A stretch of DNA of 64,000 nt, taken from assembly GCA_016191815.1 (NCBI GenBank), contig JACPVI010000039.1, positions 62,001-126,000 on the forward strand, in the 5' to 3' direction. This DNA is from Myxococcales bacterium (GTDB lineage: Bacteria > Myxococcota > Myxococcia > Myxococcales > Myxococcaceae). Made by a program: the position numbers and the translations under genes. Shown piece after piece: positions 1-15,738 of this stretch; positions within the stretch are counted from its first letter, which is position 1, and the number at the start of each line of letters is the position of its first letter. The notes beneath the pieces are model-generated. The model saw only the letters and a list, made by a program, of their open reading frames with translations. It was not told where the DNA came from and searched no databases.

Positions 1-8
1 ATTCCTTG

Positions 9-926
9 TCACCCCGATCGGACGGCGTAGGCCCTCTTGAATGCCGGTTGCACGACAAGGAATTCGGGTCGCTGCCTGAATCCATCCCGGATGATCGGAA
101 CGAAGATCCCCTTGTCGACGGCTTCCTCGACGCCGTCTCGCACCTCGTAGCCGACAAATGCCCCATATGCAGCATCCGGCCAGACCTTCGGTGGGGACCC
201 TCGGACGAATCTAAGAAGGCGCTCTTTGAAGGTCGCTTGGAGTTCGGCTGCCTCCCTGACCGTGGTCGAGTATCCGATTGAGACGATTCGCGCCGAGCCA
301 TCGTCCGGCAGCCCTTCGCTGGCCTCGATGAGCTTGTCCTTGAAGAAGCGATCCGCCTTCGAGCCATCGAACGTCTGAAAGAACGCCCGGTCCTTCCGCT
401 CGATGCTCGCGTGTCCCCCTCCCACGGGCATCCAAAGCATGTCGCGGCCCTTGGTTTCACGCCCGAAGATCTTGATTGATCCGCCCGCCGACTGAAGTAG
501 CCGGGCAGCTTGGTAGAGCGTTCCGGTGCCCGACGGCATTGGGAGATCGGTGGCGGAGTTGTCCGCTTCGAGCAGGTCCTCGATGACGCTGGAAGCGATC
601 GTGGCCTCGTGCCTCGATGCATGGAGTACGGCGATGCTCCACGCCAGCTTCACCGCCTCGCGGAAGTCGTACAGCCCGACGCGCTGGAGTTGCGCCGCGT
701 TCGGCGGTGGTGGGGCTCTCGGCCCCGACGGCGGGTCCTGCGGCGGCGCAGCCATCGTGGCGTACCAACGACCAAATGCCGTCTGTGGCGGGATGCTGGT
801 CTTGCCGGTGTACCGCTCAATGGTCCAGCGCAGCACTTCGGCCACCTGGGCCGGCGTGTACGTGGAAATGCGCGGCAGGCGATCGCCAGCCGGTGGCGGC
901 GAGAATGGAAAAGGAGTGGTGGCCAT
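9..926 (-). CDS. Hypothetical protein, 305 aa
   Basis: I do not recognise this protein. The ATG at 924-926 is chosen over an upstream extension because the extension reads antisense through the neighbouring HTH gene. A modest purine-rich GGGGA lies about 8 bases before the ATG. The N-terminal 70 residues are proline-rich with a predicted helical block (VAEVLRWTIERY). The middle contains alternating helices (residues about 85-120), and the C-terminal half is mixed with a KIFGRETKGRDMLW segment. No signal peptide or membrane segment is visible. It is divergent from the AlpA-like gene at 1026, so the roughly 100-base gap probably holds both promoters. Its position inside the island suggests an accessory or element-specific role. 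Confidence 0.65.
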   Translation of the reverse strand: MATTPFPFSPPPAGDRLPRISTYTPAQVAEVLRWTIERYTGKTSIPPQTAFGRWYATMAAPPQDPPSGPRAPPPPNAAQLQRVGLYDFREAVKLAWSIAVLHASRHEATIASSVIEDLLEADNSATDLPMPSGTGTLYQAARLLQSAGGSIKIFGRETKGRDMLWMPVGGGHASIERKDRAFFQTFDGSKADRFFKDKLIEASEGLPDDGSARIVSIGYSTTVREAAELQATFKERLLRFVRGSPPKVWPDAAYGAFVGYEVRDGVEEAVDKGIFVPIIRDGFRQRPEFLVVQPAFKRAYAVRSG

Positions 927-1025
927 CTGCAAATCCCCGCTCGAGAGTTGCAGGATACCGCCCCACAAGCCCGTCGTAGGACTCGACGCTGGAAGGGCCA
1001 GTGAAGCCCTCCAAGGAGGTCCGCG

Positions 1026-1238
1026 ATGGAGATGCTCAACTACGCCGACGCCGCCCGCATGATCGGCGTGCCGGTCGGGACGCTCTACAGCTGGGTCGGC
1101 CGTCAGCAGATCCCGCACGTGCGGCTCGGCCCGCGTCTGGTCCGTTTCCGCCGCGCTGAGATCGACGCCTGGCTTGCGCAGAAGCACGTGCCGCCGATCG
1201 AGGTTCCAGCGTCCAGCACGTCGAGGCCATCGCCGTGA
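1026..1238 (+). CDS. AlpA/excisionase-family helix-turn-helix regulator, 70 aa
   Basis: A small MerR-like winged-helix DNA-binding protein of the AlpA/excisionase type. Residues 4-50 carry the family pattern: YADAARMIGVPVGTLYSWV as the helix-turn-helix, then the wing segment HVRLGPRLVRFRRAEIDAWL. Such proteins act as transcription activators or recombination directionality factors in prophages and satellites. An AGGAGGT-like site (CCAAGGAGGTCCGCG) lies directly upstream of the ATG. It is the first gene of a + strand operon: the next gene starts with a GTG overlapping this stop, and the primase-ATPase follows 6 bases later. The likely role is regulation of the replication module or of integration/excision, by family analogy. 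Confidence 0.85.
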   Translation: MEMLNYADAARMIGVPVGTLYSWVGRQQIPHVRLGPRLVRFRRAEIDAWLAQKHVPPIEVPASSTSRPSP

Positions 1239-1486
1239 AGGAGCTCGATCTCATTGAGGACGACGACGTCACTGTGCTCGCCGAGGCCATACGCGTCGTG
1301 GCTCGCTTCGGCCCGCGAGGAATCGAGCGGTGCCTCCCGGAGCTGGACAGGGACTTCGCGCTGACGCTCGGAGAATGGGCGAAGTGGATCGGCATCCGAA
1401 TCGGATGGCGTCGAGCCTGGGAGCTGGCCGACCATCTCGAGCAGGGCTCGCGCCTACTTCGCCACTTCCTGCGACTGGACGACTGA
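1235..1486 (+). CDS. Small hypothetical protein, 83 aa
   Basis: It starts at GTG 1235, overlapping the stop of the AlpA-like gene (GTGA), so translation is probably coupled. The protein is acidic at the N terminus (ELDLIEDDDV) and then helical, with a tryptophan-rich middle (LGEWAKWIGIRIGWRRAWEL). There is no signal peptide and no recognisable domain. Location between the regulator and the primase-ATPase suggests an accessory replication or regulatory factor. That is inference from context only. Confidence 0.65.
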   Translation: MKELDLIEDDDVTVLAEAIRVVARFGPRGIERCLPELDRDFALTLGEWAKWIGIRIGWRRAWELADHLEQGSRLLRHFLRLDD

Positions 1487-1492
1487 GGCGTC

Positions 1493-4345
<2,853 letters not shown>

Positions 4346-4364
4346 GGGAGGACTCGCCGCGGTC

Positions 4365-4535
4365 ATGCCGCGTATGGAACTACCGGATAGGAGGCCGCCT
4401 GCGGCATCTGCGGCATTCGCGGCATCTCTTTTTCCCCGCGGGCGGGCGAGAGGTCTCGGCGAGAAGGATTCGGAAGAGACCATCCGATCCCAGGGGGCCG
4501 GTGCGGGCATGCCGCACATGCCGGACATGCCGCGT
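4365..4535. repeat. Cluster of 9-bp iterons in both orientations (candidate origin or operator)
   Basis: Three tandem 9-bp units GCGGCATNN occupy 4401-4427. Three tandem units of the reverse orientation, ATGCCGCNN or ATGCCGGNN, occupy 4509-4535. One further ATGCCGCGT unit lies at 4365-4373 and is identical to the unit at 4527-4535. The two triplets are inverted relative to each other across about 81 bases, so they could also pair as an imperfect 27-base stem. The cluster sits in the only gap between the primase-ATPase (ends 4345) and the HTH gene (starts 4559). Spacing of one unit per 9 bases resembles replication iterons. Alternatives are an operator of the downstream HTH gene or a structured mRNA leader. 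Confidence 0.7.
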
Positions 4536-4558
4536 CGTCCGGCCGAGAGGAATTGGAC

Positions 4559-5125
4559 ATGAGCAAGGACAGCGTCCGGAGGCGCGGCCGCCCTCGTCGC
4601 GGTGAGCAGCCCGCGATCCCGTGGGGCGAGATCGAGAAGGCGTACATATCCGGCGACATCGTGCGCCAGCTCGACGATGGATCCTTCGAGCGCAACTACC
4701 CGTCGATTCGGGAGCTTGCGAGCAAGTTCGGCCTGCAGCGGTCGCTCGTCGGCTACCACTCGCGGCGCCACAACTGGCCCGGGCGTCGCGCCGAATTCCA
4801 GAAGGACCTGCGGACAGAAATTCAGCAGATCCAGGCCAAGGCGCGCGCCCTCTCGATCGAGGAGGCCATGGGGATATTGGACGCCTACCTCGAGAAGTTC
4901 CGGGCGGCGGTCGAGAGTGGCCACGTGCGCGTCGACTCGATCGGCGACTTCAACACCGCGCTGCGGCTCAAGCAGTTCCTGCTCGGCGGCGCCGACAGTC
5001 GCCACGAGATCCAGGGCGGCATCACGCTGGAGGCCATCCAGGCGCGCCACGACCGCCTCCGGGCGCAGGTGGCGGCGATGACGCCCGAGCTGGTGGGCAC
5101 GACGGGCGACGGTGGCGACCCGTAA
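4559..5125 (+). CDS. HTH protein resembling a small terminase subunit, 188 aa
   Basis: ATG 4559 is preferred over TTG 4553 because GAGAGG lies 8 bases upstream of it. The N terminus is basic (RRRGRPRRG). Residues about 38-70 form an HTH of the type seen in phage small terminase subunits (SIRELASKFGLQRSLVGYHS followed by a NWPGRR segment). The rest is helical and charged, with a putative coiled-coil segment around 80-110 (IQQIQAKARALSIEEAMGIL). Small terminase subunits recognise packaging sites on phage DNA, and several satellites encode one to redirect packaging. No large terminase subunit is visible, so a plain DNA-binding regulator remains possible. The iteron cluster lies immediately upstream and could be its operator. 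Confidence 0.7.
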   Translation: MSKDSVRRRGRPRRGEQPAIPWGEIEKAYISGDIVRQLDDGSFERNYPSIRELASKFGLQRSLVGYHSRRHNWPGRRAEFQKDLRTEIQQIQAKARALSIEEAMGILDAYLEKFRAAVESGHVRVDSIGDFNTALRLKQFLLGGADSRHEIQGGITLEAIQARHDRLRAQVAAMTPELVGTTGDGGDP

Positions 5126-5441
5126 ATTGCCGCTTCTCCACGAAAGCGGCAGGTCGCGAACCGGCTACCTCGCAGAATCGCGGGTTTACGGGCACCGGCG
5201 AGGCATCATCGGCGAAGTCCAACTGCCGCTTTCCTGGCCGGGTGGGATCCGGCGCCTGCTCCGTGAGAGCCAGCAAGGTGCGGAGGGGGAGGGGGCGATC
5301 CCCCATTTCGAGCGACCGATCCCGCCCTTCCTACTGCTGCCCCGCAACAGGCTGGGTTTTCGGAAATGGACGCCCCTCGTTCCTGTCCGGTTCGCCGAGG
5401 GCCGGAACCGGGAAAGCAGCCGGGACGGATTTGGACAGCGA
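5126..5441. other. 316-bp spacer between convergent genes, with a short hairpin at its start
   Basis: No convincing coding sequence is present. Directly after the TAA of the upstream gene, TGCCGCTT (5128-5135) and AAGCGGCA (5144-5151) form a perfect 8-bp stem with an 8-base loop. There is no T-run, so its role as a terminator is tentative. Another TGCCGCTTT occurs near 5223. The remainder runs up to the 3' end of the minus-strand recombinase gene. I see no attachment-site duplication with the tRNA fragment at 23039. Confidence 0.45.
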
Positions 5442-6056
5442 TCAACAGGGCAGCTCGCGGACGACCTGGAGGACGTCCTCGTCGCTTGGGCCGGCGTAAA
5501 TGGTCGTCGTATCTACGCGTTTGTGCCTCGCCAGCCTCTGGACCAGCCGGATGTCGTGGCTGCGTCGGTACGCATTCGTCAGGCACGAGTGCCTGAGCGC
5601 ATGGAAGCTGAACGGTCGGTCGAACCCGGCGCGTTCCTGCCAGACCCGGAAGAGGTGGCGAAGCGACCGGGTGGCGATCCGCCTGCCGAGGCGCGAGACG
5701 AAGAGAGGTGCATCCGGCTCGAGGTTCTCCCCTGCCGCGCGCTTCCAGCCGATGAACTTGGCGACCTTGTACCAGAGGCTGTCGGGGAGGAAGACCTCCT
5801 GCGCCGCGGGCTCGTCGGTCGAGCGCTTGAAGACCCGGAGCGCGATGCGTCGACGAACGTGGTCGTCGGCAAGCACATCGCCCACGTTCAGCCATGCAAT
5901 CTCATGCTCCCGGAGGCCGGTGCCGAGCGCGACCGCGAAGATGACGTGGTCGCGGAAGCCGTCGCGGTGCGCACCCGTGACTTTGAGCAGCAGGGCCTGC
6001 TCGGCATCGGTGAGCGTCCGGGGCGGGCGGGCGACGCTGGCGACGTAGGCGGGCAT
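5442..6056 (-). CDS. Short tyrosine recombinase/integrase, catalytic domain only, 204 aa
   Basis: This is a tyrosine site-specific recombinase with the full set of catalytic residues: R49 in LGTGLREHEI, K78 in RVFKRSTDE, H152 and R155 in FHALRHSCLT, H178 in LARHKRVDTT and nucleophile Y187 in TTTIYAG. The start at 6056 has GGAGG about 6 bases upstream on the minus strand, so the protein begins just before the catalytic domain. At 204 residues it lacks the N-terminal core-binding (SAM-like) domain of typical integrases, which run 300-400 residues. The usual LGH of box II is replaced by ARH. It may integrate or excise the island, resolve multimers, or be a domesticated fragment. It is convergent with the HTH gene at 4559 and divergent from the restriction operon. 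Confidence 0.85.
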   Translation of the reverse strand: MPAYVASVARPPRTLTDAEQALLLKVTGAHRDGFRDHVIFAVALGTGLREHEIAWLNVGDVLADDHVRRRIALRVFKRSTDEPAAQEVFLPDSLWYKVAKFIGWKRAAGENLEPDAPLFVSRLGRRIATRSLRHLFRVWQERAGFDRPFSFHALRHSCLTNAYRRSHDIRLVQRLARHKRVDTTTIYAGPSDEDVLQVVRELPC

Positions 6057-6202
6057 CTGGAACCTCCATCGCCAGTCAGGCTCGACTGCCGCGCCAAGGC
6101 AAGGCCCCGCCGCTCGCTTCTTTACGACTCTATTCGGCTCTTGTTGGCAGAGGTGGCCTCGTGCATTCTGGTCCGCCGATGGCAACCAGCGGAGCAGACT
6201 CG

Positions 6203-6408
6203 ATGCGAGCGGAACCGTGGGTGTCGGTCGAAGACGTTGCCAGCCACCTGGGCGTGGCGCGGGACTCCGTGTACCGATGGATCGAGGGGCGGGGGCTGCC
6301 AGCGCACAAGATCGGGCGGCTCTGGAAGTTCAGACTCTCCGAGATTGACAGGTGGGTCGAGGGCGGCGGGACTGACGAGAGCCGCGGGCCGAAGGCACGG
6401 AGGCGGTG

Positions 6409-6409
<1 letters not shown>
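6203..6409 (+). CDS. HTH regulator heading the restriction-modification operon, 68 aa
   Basis: An excisionase/MerR-like winged-helix protein: [20 protein letters not shown] forms the HTH, and [20 protein letters not shown] forms the wing and last helix. ATG 6203 is chosen because GGAG lies 8 bases upstream. An in-frame ATG at 6179 and GTG at 6161 would extend the protein by 8 or 14 residues. The stop overlaps the hsdM start (ATGA-type), so this gene is the first of a tightly coupled operon. HTH proteins of this kind frequently sit at the head of type I restriction loci, and a role in controlling hsd expression is likely but not shown. Confidence 0.8.
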
Positions 6410-8011
<1,602 letters not shown>

Positions 8012-8022
<11 letters not shown>

Positions 8023-9283
8023 GTGGATCGACACAACGATCGGCGAGCAGGTCCTCCTTCAACGAGGAATCGACATTACTCGCGCCGCGCAGCGCAGTGG
8101 CTCGGTCCCCGTCATCTCGTCGGGCGGCGTCTCGAGCTTTCACGACACGCCGGCCGCCAAGGGTCCAGGGGTCATTCTCGGTCGCAAGGGAGTGGTCGGC
8201 AGCGTCTACTACGTCGAGGAGGACTACTGGCCGCACGACACGACCCTCTGGGTTAGGGACTTCAAGGGAAACCACCCGCGGTTCGTCTACTACTTCTTCA
8301 AGCAACGAAGCCTCGAGCTTGCACGCCTAGACGTGGGTTCCGCGAATCCGACGTTGAACCGCAATCACGTTCACCCGACTCCAGTGCGGTGGCCGCCGGT
8401 AGCCACGCAGCGCGTTATCGCCTGCATCCTCGGCACCCTCGACGACAAGATCGAGCTGAACCGCCGGACGAACGAGACGCTCGAGGCCATGGCCCGTGCA
8501 CTGTTCAAGTCGTGGTTCGTCGACTTCGATTCGGTGCGCGCCAAGGCCGAGGGCCGCCAGCCGAGCGGCATGGACGCCAAGACGGCGAAGCTCTTCCCGA
8601 GCGAGTTCGAGGAGTCGGAGCTGGGGGAGATTCCGAAGCGGTGGCGAGCGACCACGTTGGGCGCGGAGGCTGAGCGTTGTGGCGGTGTCATTCAGACCGG
8701 ACCCTTCGGAAGCCAGCTCCATGCCTCTGACTACGTGCCCGAGGGCGTCCCCGTCGTCATGCCCAAGGACATCAGTGCTCGTCGGGTGTCGACCACCGAC
8801 ATCGCCCGTATTCGAGAGGAAGACGCCGAGAGACTGTCTCGCCATCGCCTCCTGGTTGGCGACATCGTCTACAGCCGTCGTGGCGATGTTGAACGTCACG
8901 CGCTGATCGGCGAACGCGAGACAGGCTGGCTCTGCGGCACCGGATGCCTGCTCGTGCGCCTGGGGCCGAACTGGCCATCTCCCCTTTTCGCCTCTATGGC
9001 CCTCGACCGACCACAGACGCGGGCGTGGATCACACAACATGCCATCGGCGCAACCATGCCGAACCTCAACACCGGCATCCTGGCGGCAGTGCCGGTCGTG
9101 GTTCCACCCGACAGCATCATCGCTGCATTCGCGATCGCCGCTGACCAACTCCAAGCCCTCGTTGTGAGCCGTGATATCGAGAGTGCCACGCTCGCGAAGA
9201 CGCGAGACGCGCTGCTGCCACGGTTGCTGTCGGGCGAACTGCCCGTCGGTGGGACCGAGCGCGTGCTGGAGGCGCAGGCATGA
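8012..9283 (+). CDS. hsdS: Type I restriction-modification specificity subunit HsdS, 423 aa
   Basis: HsdS sets the DNA target of the methylase and restriction complex. Two target-recognition domains are visible: residues 1-140, beginning [19 protein letters not shown], and about 200-370, beginning [19 protein letters not shown]. They are separated by the conserved helical spacer [20 protein letters not shown], and the distal spacer near 395-413 reads [17 protein letters not shown]. Length is typical. The specificity cannot be read from sequence. It starts inside the hsdM 3' end, and its stop overlaps the start of the ATPase-nuclease gene (ATGA), as in prrC-containing hsd loci. Confidence 0.93.
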
Positions 9284-11568
9284 AGGTCACCCGCATCTCC
9301 AAGCTCAAGGGCTACCGCCTGTTCCGCGACTTCGCCTGGCCGGGCGACCTTCAGGCCTTCGGCCGCTTCAACCTGATCTACGGTTGGAACGGCACCGGCA
9401 AGACGACGCTGGCGGCGCTCTTCCGCAACCTGCAGGACAAGACCGCAGTCACCGCCGGCGATGTGGTGTTCGAGGTCGAGGATCGGTCGGTCAACGGCGC
9501 GGACGTCCCGAGCGCTGTACTCCCACCGGTGCGGGTCTTCAATCGTGACTCCGTCGCGGCCACAGTCCTCGCCTCGGAGCGCGAGATAGCCCCCATCTAC
9601 TTCCTTGGGGAGGACAGCGTCGAGAAGCAGCATCAGGTCGAGCAGCTGAAGAAAGACCTGGTCTGGGCCGAGACCGAGGTGAAGACGGCACAGTCGGAAA
9701 AGGCGGCCGCGGACAAGGCCCTCGACGACTTCTGCATCGCCAAAGCGAAGGTCATCAAGGAGCTTCTGATCAGCTCCCGCTCCACGACCTACAACAACTA
9801 CGACAAGCGCCGCTTCCGGCAGGCCATCGAGCGGCTGGACACGACCTCCAAGCAGGCCGCGCTGCTTCAGGGCGATGAGAAGACCAAGCTCCGCAGCCAG
9901 AAGGACGCGCAGCCCAAGGCCACGTTGTCGAAGGTCGACTCCGACGTGCCTGACTTCGCCGAGCTGAAGGCCAGCACCGAGGAAATACTGAAGCGCTCGG
10001 TGGTGTCGCAGATGATCGATGCGCTTGCCGGCGATCGCGAGGTCGGCACCTGGGTTCGTCAGGGACTCGCGCTCCACACCGGCACTCGGACGGCCGACGA
10101 GTGCCGTTTCTGTGGTCAGAAGGTTCCGCCGGCTCGCATCGCCGCGCTGGAAGCTCACTTCAACGACGCGTTTTCTCGATTCCAGTCCGAGATCGACCAC
10201 CTCGCCGGCAAGGTCGAAGGCCACAAACAGCGGCTTGTGAACCTCGCGCTGCCAGATTCATCTCGGCTGTACGACCATCTCGCGGCCGATCTCGACGCGG
10301 CGGTGACGACGGCGCGCGGATTGCTCGAGCCCGCGGTCGACCACCTCGGGTCGCTGCACGCGCGCCTCGTGGCGAAGCGCGAGTCCCCGTTCACGCAGGA
10401 GACGCTCAACGGGTCGACCGCCCCAGACTGCGACACCATCTTGCAGGCGATAGCGGCGGTGAACGGGGTCATCGAGAAACACAATTCGACGACTGCTCGC
10501 TTCCAGAGCGAGGTCGATGCCGCCTGCCAGAAGCTAGAGCAATGCTACGTGGCCGAGGCCTACGACGAGTTCATCGGGCTTCGAGACGCGACCACCACCA
10601 CCGAGTCCTCAGTCACCACGGCCGCTGCCAAGGCCCAGGGGGTCCGCGATCAGATCGCGAGTGTCGAGCGCGAGATCGTCGAGCACCGCCGGCCGGCCGA
10701 GGAGCTGAACGCCGAGCTGCATGCCTATCTCGGGCGCGACGAGCTTCGCTTCGAGGTGAAGGAGGCGGGCTACAGCATGACGAGGAACGGCCAGCCCGCG
10801 AGCAACCTCAGCGAGGGCGAGAAGACCGCGATTGCCTTCCTCTACTTCCTCAAGTCGCTTCAGGACAAATCGTTCGACCTCGCGAACGGGGTGGTCGTCG
10901 TCGACGATCCGGTATCGAGCCTCGACGCCAACGCTCTCTTCTCGGCGTTCGGCTACATGAAGGAGCGCACCAAGGACGCCGGCCAGCTTTTCGTCCTGAC
11001 CCACAACTTCTGCTTCTTCCGGCAGGTGAAGAACTGGTTCCACCACCTTCCGCATCAGGGGAAGAAGGACCTCGCGAAGCGACCTGCGCGCTTCTACTTG
11101 CTGCACGTTGCTGCGCGCGATGGTCACCGCGAGGCCGCGCTCGCGCCGATAGACCCGCTGCTGGAAGAGTACGAATCCGAGTACCACTACATCTTCAAGC
11201 GGGTGTACGACGAGTCCCAACGCGGCGCCAACGGGGTGGAGTTCGAAGCCTGCTACGGCATGCCGAACATCGCGCGCCGGCTGGTCGAGGCCTTTCTCTC
11301 GTTCCGATTCCCGTCCTGCACCGGCGACCTCGCCAAGCAGCTCGATGCCGTCTCCTTCGATGCGGTGAAGAAGGCGCGGATTCTGCGCTTCCTCAACACC
11401 CACTCCCACCACGGGCACGTGGCCGAGCCAGAGCATGACCTCTCGGTCCTGTCGGAGACCGGCGCGGTCCTGGGTGATGTGCTGGCGCTGATCGAGGCGA
11501 CGGACGCCGAGCACTTCCGCGGGATGAAGGAGTTGGTCGCCGGTGTCCCAGAGACGGAGGTCGGATGA
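9280..11568 (+). CDS. PrrC/RloC-like AAA ATPase, candidate anticodon nuclease with zinc hook, 762 aa
   Basis: An ABC/SMC-type ATPase with an N-terminal Walker A (YGWNGTGKTTL, residues 34-44), an ABC signature (SNLSEGEKTAIAF, about 508-520) and a Walker B (GVVVVDDPVSSLD, about 536-548). Between them lies a long helical arm interrupted by CRFCGQKVP near residues 276-284, a CxxC zinc hook like those of Rad50 and RloC. The C-terminal 200 residues include EEYESEYHYIFKRV near 630, a segment similar to that of the PrrC/RloC anticodon-nuclease region. In E. coli, PrrC is encoded within a type I hsd locus and cleaves tRNA-Lys when the restriction complex is disabled. Position between hsdS and hsdR matches that arrangement. 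The nuclease triad (Arg-Glu-His) is not assigned with certainty, so nuclease activity is inference. Confidence 0.82.
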   Translation: MKVTRISKLKGYRLFRDFAWPGDLQAFGRFNLIYGWNGTGKTTLAALFRNLQDKTAVTAGDVVFEVEDRSVNGADVPSAVLPPVRVFNRDSVAATVLASEREIAPIYFLGEDSVEKQHQVEQLKKDLVWAETEVKTAQSEKAAADKALDDFCIAKAKVIKELLISSRSTTYNNYDKRRFRQAIERLDTTSKQAALLQGDEKTKLRSQKDAQPKATLSKVDSDVPDFAELKASTEEILKRSVVSQMIDALAGDREVGTWVRQGLALHTGTRTADECRFCGQKVPPARIAALEAHFNDAFSRFQSEIDHLAGKVEGHKQRLVNLALPDSSRLYDHLAADLDAAVTTARGLLEPAVDHLGSLHARLVAKRESPFTQETLNGSTAPDCDTILQAIAAVNGVIEKHNSTTARFQSEVDAACQKLEQCYVAEAYDEFIGLRDATTTTESSVTTAAAKAQGVRDQIASVEREIVEHRRPAEELNAELHAYLGRDELRFEVKEAGYSMTRNGQPASNLSEGEKTAIAFLYFLKSLQDKSFDLANGVVVVDDPVSSLDANALFSAFGYMKERTKDAGQLFVLTHNFCFFRQVKNWFHHLPHQGKKDLAKRPARFYLLHVAARDGHREAALAPIDPLLEEYESEYHYIFKRVYDESQRGANGVEFEACYGMPNIARRLVEAFLSFRFPSCTGDLAKQLDAVSFDAVKKARILRFLNTHSHHGHVAEPEHDLSVLSETGAVLGDVLALIEATDAEHFRGMKELVAGVPETEVG

Positions 11569-12646
11569 CCCGCAAGAAGAAATCCCCTGGGGCCTCCCTC
11601 GTCCGTTCCTCAGCGGCTGAGTACCTGACCTTCGTGGCGGCAAGCGGCACAGGGGGCGTCGAGGCGATCTACGCCGACGAGAACGTGTGGTTGAGCCAGA
11701 AGATGATGGCGCAGCTCTACGACGTCGACGTGCGGACCATCAACTACCACCTGAAGACCATCTTTACGGACAGCGAGCTGGAGGAGGACGCAGTTATCCA
11801 AGATTTTCGGATAACTGCCGCCGACGGCAAGAGCTACGACACCAAGCACTACAACCTCTCGGCCATCATCGCCGTCGGCTACAAGGTCAACTCCGAGCGC
11901 GCGGTGCAGTTCCGCAAGTGGGCCACGCGCGTCGTCGAGGAGTTCACCATCAAGGGCTTCGCGATGGACGACGAGCGCCTCAAGCGTGGCGGCTCGGTCC
12001 TGAGCGACAAGTACTTCGAGGAGCAGCTCCAGCGCGTCCGCGAGATTCGCCTCTCGGAGCGCAAGTTCTACCAGAAGATCACCGACATCTACGCAACGTC
12101 CGTCGACTACGACGTGACGGCGCAGGCTACCAAGCGCTTCTTCGCCACGGTGCAGAACAAGCTGCACTGGGCCATCCACGGGCAAACCGCTGCCGAGGTC
12201 ATCGTCGGCCGCGCCGACTCCACCAAGCAGCACATGGGCCTCCACACCTGGACCGACGCGCCCCACGGCAAGATCCAGAAGTTCGACGTGGTCGTGGCCA
12301 AGAACTACTTGACCGAACAGGAGCTTGCGCAGCTCTCGCGGCTGGTGAACGCCTACCTCGACGTCGCCGAGGACATGGCGCTCCGCAAGATCCCCATGAC
12401 CATGCAGGACTGGGAGACGCGGTTGAATCGCTTCATCGCCGCGACCGATCGTCAGGTGCTCTCGGACGCTGGCAAGGTGACGGCGGAGATCGCCAGGGCG
12501 CACGCCGAGAGCGAGTTCGAGAAGTACCGCACCGTACAGGACCGACTGTTCGAGAGCGACTTCGACCGGCTTGTCGACGAAACGCGCCGCCTCGAGGGGA
12601 AGGAGGAGCCGAAAGCGCTCGGCCCGGGCAAGAAGGGCAGGAAGCG

Positions 12647-12650
<4 letters not shown>
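11565..12650 (+). CDS. rhuM: RhuM-family protein within the hsd operon, 361 aa
   Basis: A virulence RhuM-family protein (named from a Salmonella pathogenicity-island gene of uncertain function). Recognisable family segments are [20 protein letters not shown] (residues about 43-62), the [17 protein letters not shown] stretch, [20 protein letters not shown], and the C-terminal [20 protein letters not shown]. The N-terminal part suggests an HTH, and the C-terminal part is helical and charged. ATG 11565 overlaps the previous stop, and its own stop overlaps the hsdR start, so it is translationally coupled on both sides. RhuM genes are commonly inserted in type I restriction loci. Whether they regulate the system, act as a toxin or serve another defence is not established. 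Confidence 0.88.

Positions 12651-15734
<3,084 letters not shown>

Positions 15735-15738
<4 letters not shown>

Noticed and set aside
4365-4535. CRISPR array
   Set aside because: Units are 9 bp in two orientations without spacers of uniform length. The same holds for the 60-bp and 99-bp coding repeats elsewhere.
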